Source of the DNA: Lentzea terrae
GTDB taxonomy: Bacteria; Actinomycetota; Actinomycetes; Mycobacteriales; Pseudonocardiaceae
Length of the DNA stretch: 64,000 nucleotides
Reading direction: 5' to 3'
NCBI RefSeq assembly: GCF_003265345.1
Contig: NZ_QFWW01000020.1
Location: 706,790 to 770,789 of the forward strand
Shown here: positions 61,465 through 64,000 of the stretch, piece by piece
Position numbering within the stretch: the stretch's first letter is position 1
Layout: the number at the start of each line of letters is the position of its first letter
Notes under the pieces: model-generated
What the model was told of the DNA's origin: nothing
Databases searched by the model: none
Seen by the model: only the letters and a program-made list of their open reading frames with translations
Position numbers and translations under genes: made by a program

Positions 61465-62518
61465 GTGTCTGAGTATGACGGGAAACAGTTCGTCGGGATT
61501 GATTTGCACCGGTCTCGTTCGGTGATCGTGCGGATGACCGCGTTGGGTGAGCGGCTGGACGCGGTGCGGATCGTGAACGATCCGATGCGGCTGCTGGCGG
61601 AGATCGCCAAGGCTGGTGATCAGCCGGAGGTGGTGCTGGAGGCCACGTATGGCTGGTACTGGGCCGCGGATGTGCTGGCCGGGGCCGGTGCCCGTGTGCA
61701 TCTGGCGCACCCTTTGGGGATCAAGGGATTCACGACCCGGCGGGTGAAGAACGACTACCGGGACGCCGCGGATCTGGCGGACCTGCTGCGGATGGGCCGG
61801 CTGCCCGAGGCGTGGATCGCCCCGGTGGCAGTGCGGGAGTTACGGGAACTGGTGCGGCACCGGTGCCGGCTGGTCGACCGGCGGTCCGGGTTGAAAGCGA
61901 GCGTGCACGCGGTACTGGCCAAGCAGGGCCTGCGCCTGCCGGTCACCGACCTGTTCGGGGGTGCGGGGACGCGCCCTGCTCGCGGAGGCCCCGCTGGACC
62001 CGGTGTTCCGGGCCAGGGTGAACTCGTTGTGTCGGCTGGTCGACGAGTTCGGCTTCGAGATCGACACCGTCACTGGCCTGGTCCTGCGCCGGGCCGCCGC
62101 GGACCCCGGCTGGACGGTGATCCAGCAGATCCCCGGTATCGGACCGATCCTCGCGGCGGTGATCCTCGCCGAGATCGGTGACATCCGGCGTTTCCGCGGC
62201 CCGCGGCAGCTGTGCAGCTGGGCCGGGCTGACCCCTAAGCATCACGAGTCCGACCGCACCGTGCGTCGTGGTCACATCACCAAGCAGGGCTCGAGGCTGC
62301 TGCGCTGGGCGGTGGTCGAGGCTGCCCAGAAAGTCCCCGCCGACGCCGGATGGCCGGCTGCCACCCGTGACGGCATCCGCCAGCGCCGCGGTCGTGGCAT
62401 CGCCACCGTCGCGGTCGCCCGCCGCCTGCTCACCCTGATCTACTTCGGCCTGCGCGACGGGCACATCCGTGCCCTGGCCCCGCAGGCCACCACCGGTTCA
62501 CCGGACACCGCGGCATGA
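61465..62518 (+). pseudogene. IS110-family transposase, disrupted by a one-base frameshift
   Basis: GTG at 61465 with GGGAGG. First part (about 165 codons) is the DEDD RuvC-like domain: FVGIDLHRSRS (Asp13), EATYGWYWAADVL, VKNDYRDAADLADLLR. At the five-G run 61957-61961 the frame changes: reading one G fewer gives DLFGVRGRALLAEAPLDP and continues through the C-terminal Tnp_IS116/IS110 domain (IPGIGPILAAVILAEIG, QLCSWAGLTPKHHESD, RRGHITKQGSRLLRWAVV) to the stop at 62518. The full-length product would be about 351 aa, normal for the family. Either a real inactivating insertion or a sequencing error in a G run. Confidence 0.88.
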
Positions 62519-62929
62519 ACCGCGGACCTGGTCGTGACCGGGCGCGGATCGTCCGAAGTCTGACCCCTGACCCCGGTGACCTCACTGGGACAGCGTGGTC
62601 GTGGTCTTGATTGACCCCGCCCGGTCACGGTCGCACCCCACCACGCGGACACGCGAATAGATGACCGGCAACCAGCCCCCGCTGGTCTGTCACCGGGAAC
62701 AAGACCCGGCACGGTGAACGCGACCAACACTCGAACTTTCAGCACCAACAACAAGAAACGAGGGGTTCCCGGAATCCGGAACAGCGTGACGCACCACTGA
62801 TCGCGGCATCAAGGCCCATGCCTCCCGCGGAGGTGGCCTCCGGCCAGCCCTGACCCCGCGACCAGCCGGCACATCTATGCCAGGACCACCGCAAACCCCC
62901 CGAAAACACGGTCACACAAGCACTTGACC
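62519..62929 (+). ncRNA. IS 3' non-coding end, possible bridge/seeker RNA region
   Basis: About 410 bp without a credible gene between the transposase stop and the right inverted repeat. In IS1111-type elements the structured guide (bridge or seeker) RNA is made from this end (family knowledge). The sequence includes several complementary short segments, for example CATCTATG at 62872-62879 complementary to CATAGATG at 62943-62950 across the right repeat. Assignment is by position only. Confidence 0.4.
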
Positions 62930-62964
62930 GGCCCCGCTCCTTCATAGATGACTTCGGGGCCCTT

Positions 62965-63035
62965 GCGAGGCGCTGGTCGGGCGGAAAAGGTCGGATGCTT
63001 CGCACCCGCCCGATCCGAAAAAGGTAGCACCTCGC
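62965..63035. other. Large imperfect stem-loop
   Basis: Outer arms GCGAGGCGCT (62965-62974) and AGCACCTCGC (63026-63035), nine of ten pairs; inner arms GGTCGGGCGG (62975-62984) and CCGCCCGATC (63006-63015), nine of ten pairs. It lies directly right of the insertion sequence and before the DUF222 gene. Could be a terminator-like hairpin, a structured RNA, or a repeat belonging to the neighbour family. Confidence 0.6.
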
Positions 63036-63068
63036 ACCCAAAGTCAAGCCCCAATCGCAAGCGTGCGT

Positions 63069-63092
63069 GGTTGGGTTGGTTGGGTTGGTTGG
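63069..63092 (+). repeat. GGTTGGGTT tandem tract (possible G-quadruplex)
   Basis: Alternating GG and GGG runs separated by TT: six G-tracts in 24 bases on the plus strand. Two-tetrad quadruplex formation is possible. It stands out against the generally GC-balanced sequence and lies about 110 bp upstream of the DUF222 gene. Confidence 0.6.
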
Positions 63093-63202
63093 CTTGCGTC
63101 ATTACCGGTTTGCCGCGTTGGGATTGGTGTTCGGCTCGGTTCACTCGATTGTGTTCACCTTGTGCCGTTATTGTTTTGTGATCTTGCGCTATAGTGGAAC
63201 AC

Positions 63203-64000
63203 GTGAGCGAAACCCGACTTCTGTCCACCGACGAGCTGCTTAGCAGTGTCGTCGCGGAGGTGATGGAAATCCGGGTTCGCGAATCTGCTGTGATGCAGAA
63301 AATCGCCGAGTTGGATCGGCGTGGGGCCGCATCGGAGCTGGGTTACAAGAATTTGGTTCAGGTGCTGCGGCATGCGGTGCGCTGGGATGCGAACACGGCC
63401 AAGAAATGGGTCGCGCACGCGGGTCTGTTGAGTCGGGAGATCACGCCGACCGGCAGCGAACTCGACGCCGAGCTGCCCGTCACCGCCGAGGCGGTGGCCG
63501 AGGGCGCGCTGTCGCTGGAGCATGTCGCGGTGGTCGCCCAGGTCATGCAGGACCTGCCCGCCGAGGTCGAAGGCCTGGTCGTGGACTACGCCCGCGACTA
63601 CGAGCCGATGGCGGTGCGCAAGTTCGGCAAGGACCTGGCCTACGGCCTCTATCAGAACGACCCCGAGCCCCGTGATGCCGAGCCCTCGCGGCAGGGCAAT
63701 GAGCATGTGATGCGGTGGGAAGACGGGCGGCTGGTGATCCGGGCGAAGCTGGACGCGGTGACCGGCGCGAAGTACGAGGCGCTGCTCGATCCGCTGGCCA
63801 AGCCCCGCCCCGACACGGCCGAAGAGGGCCCCGACCTGCGCTCGCGTGCCGAACGCGAAGGCGACGCGCTGGCCGAGCTGGTCGACCTGATGCTGCGCGC
63901 CGATCAGTTGCCTGAGCACGGCGGCGAACCGGTCACGCTGACCCTGACGATGCGCTACGACGACCTCGCCAACCAGGTCGGGCAGGCCACCCTGGACAAC
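63203..64000 (+). CDS. DUF222/13E12-family protein, likely HNH endonuclease (3' end outside window)
   Basis: GTG at 63203 (VSETRLLSTDELLSSVVAEVMEIRV). 266 residues in the window, frame open to the edge. DUF222 pattern: AVMQKIAELDRRGAASELGYKNLVQVLRHAVRWDANTAKKWVAHA, LPVTAEAVAEGALSLEHVAVVAQVM, VRKFGKDLAYGLYQND, and GRLVIRAKLDAVTGAKYEALLDPLAKPRP. In this family an HNH nuclease motif follows at the C-terminus, outside the window. These are multi-copy genes in actinomycetes (13E12 repeats) of unknown role. A TATAGT at 63190-63195 lies 8-13 bp before the start, so the mRNA may begin at the GTG itself. Confidence 0.9.
   Translation, partial: MSETRLLSTDELLSSVVAEVMEIRVRESAVMQKIAELDRRGAASELGYKNLVQVLRHAVRWDANTAKKWVAHAGLLSREITPTGSELDAELPVTAEAVAEGALSLEHVAVVAQVMQDLPAEVEGLVVDYARDYEPMAVRKFGKDLAYGLYQNDPEPRDAEPSRQGNEHVMRWEDGRLVIRAKLDAVTGAKYEALLDPLAKPRPDTAEEGPDLRSRAEREGDALAELVDLMLRADQLPEHGGEPVTLTLTMRYDDLANQVGQATLDN

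Larger units (their letters stand above)
61385..62945 (+). mobile_element. IS110-family insertion sequence, IS1111-like
   Basis: Bounded by a perfect 16-bp inverted repeat: ATGAAGGAGCGGGGCC at 61385-61400 and its complement at 62930-62945. It encloses an IS110-type transposase with a short 5' leader (about 65 bp) and a long 3' non-coding end (about 410 bp). Small subterminal inverted repeats are the hallmark of the IS1111 subgroup of IS110. The true tips lie at or a few bases outside the repeats; target duplication is not expected for this family. Confidence 0.8.

Noticed and set aside
62875..63228. 117-codon minus-strand frame across the IS right end and stem-loop
   Set aside because: Crosses the inverted repeat and the structured spacer, has no ribosome site and atypical composition; more likely chance.
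1..64000. tRNA, rRNA, prophage or plasmid replication genes
   Set aside because: None recognised on either strand by reading for cloverleaf ends, conserved rRNA segments or phage/replication protein motifs.

Overview
The window is GC-rich, densely packed DNA. Genes overlap by ATGA, GTGA or TGATG junctions, GTG and TTG starts are common, and third-codon G/C bias leaves long false ORFs on opposite strands. Secreted S8 and HExxH proteases, a Ser/Thr kinase with an FHA partner, an AlkB-rubredoxin fusion, a DUF222/13E12 HNH gene and short DUF6289-type secreted proteins all point to a filamentous actinomycete. A member of the Pseudonocardiales (Lentzea- or Amycolatopsis-like) is my best guess; this is inference, as no rRNA or marker gene is present.

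Layout. (1) 1-6257, minus: an operon of APC permease, two DUF1989-type 'urea amidolyase-associated' proteins and a biotin-dependent urea/guanidine carboxylase cut by the left edge. This is the arrangement now linked to guanidine nitrogen assimilation. (2) 6391-31000: mixed housekeeping and regulatory genes: MmyB-type regulator, SRPBCC proteins, a propeller-amidohydrolase, subtilase, metallophosphoesterase followed by degenerate 136-bp repeats, a PknB-like kinase divergent from an FHA protein, sugar-efflux-type MFS, gamma-glutamyltransferase, NarL-type two-component system, DedA, an MFS exporter and an exported alpha-carbonic anhydrase. (3) 31104-43298: tandem beta-lactamase-fold hydrolases, a metallo-beta-lactamase-fold protein divergent from a LysR regulator, alkB-rubredoxin with its TetR gene, a MarR/hydrolase divergent pair, alpha-amylase, an exported metalloprotease and a methyltransferase. 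(4) 43354-59981: SGNH hydrolase, a large helical-repeat protein, then a long minus-strand block: two copies of a two-gene cassette (exported PQQ-type sugar dehydrogenase plus a LamG-like protein), an SsuABC/NMT1-type ABC importer, and a sugar ABC importer with a phytanoyl-CoA dioxygenase-like gene. (5) 60115-64000: exported esterase, relic of a BTAD-type regulator, an IS110-family (IS1111-like) insertion sequence with a frameshifted transposase, a structured spacer, and a DUF222-HNH gene cut by the right edge.

Connections. Three near-identical LacI-type palindromes (GGAAAGCGCTTTCC or one mismatch) lie just upstream of both PQQ/LamG cassettes and of the SsuABC-type importer. This suggests a small carbohydrate-responsive regulon whose regulator is outside the window. 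A weaker 12/14 match lies far upstream of the guanidine-type operon. Other divergent pairs carry local operator candidates: LysR (ATAC-N7-GTAT), MarR (two sites) and TetR downstream of alkB (TTTACAA/TTGTAAA). No tRNA, rRNA or CRISPR array was seen.
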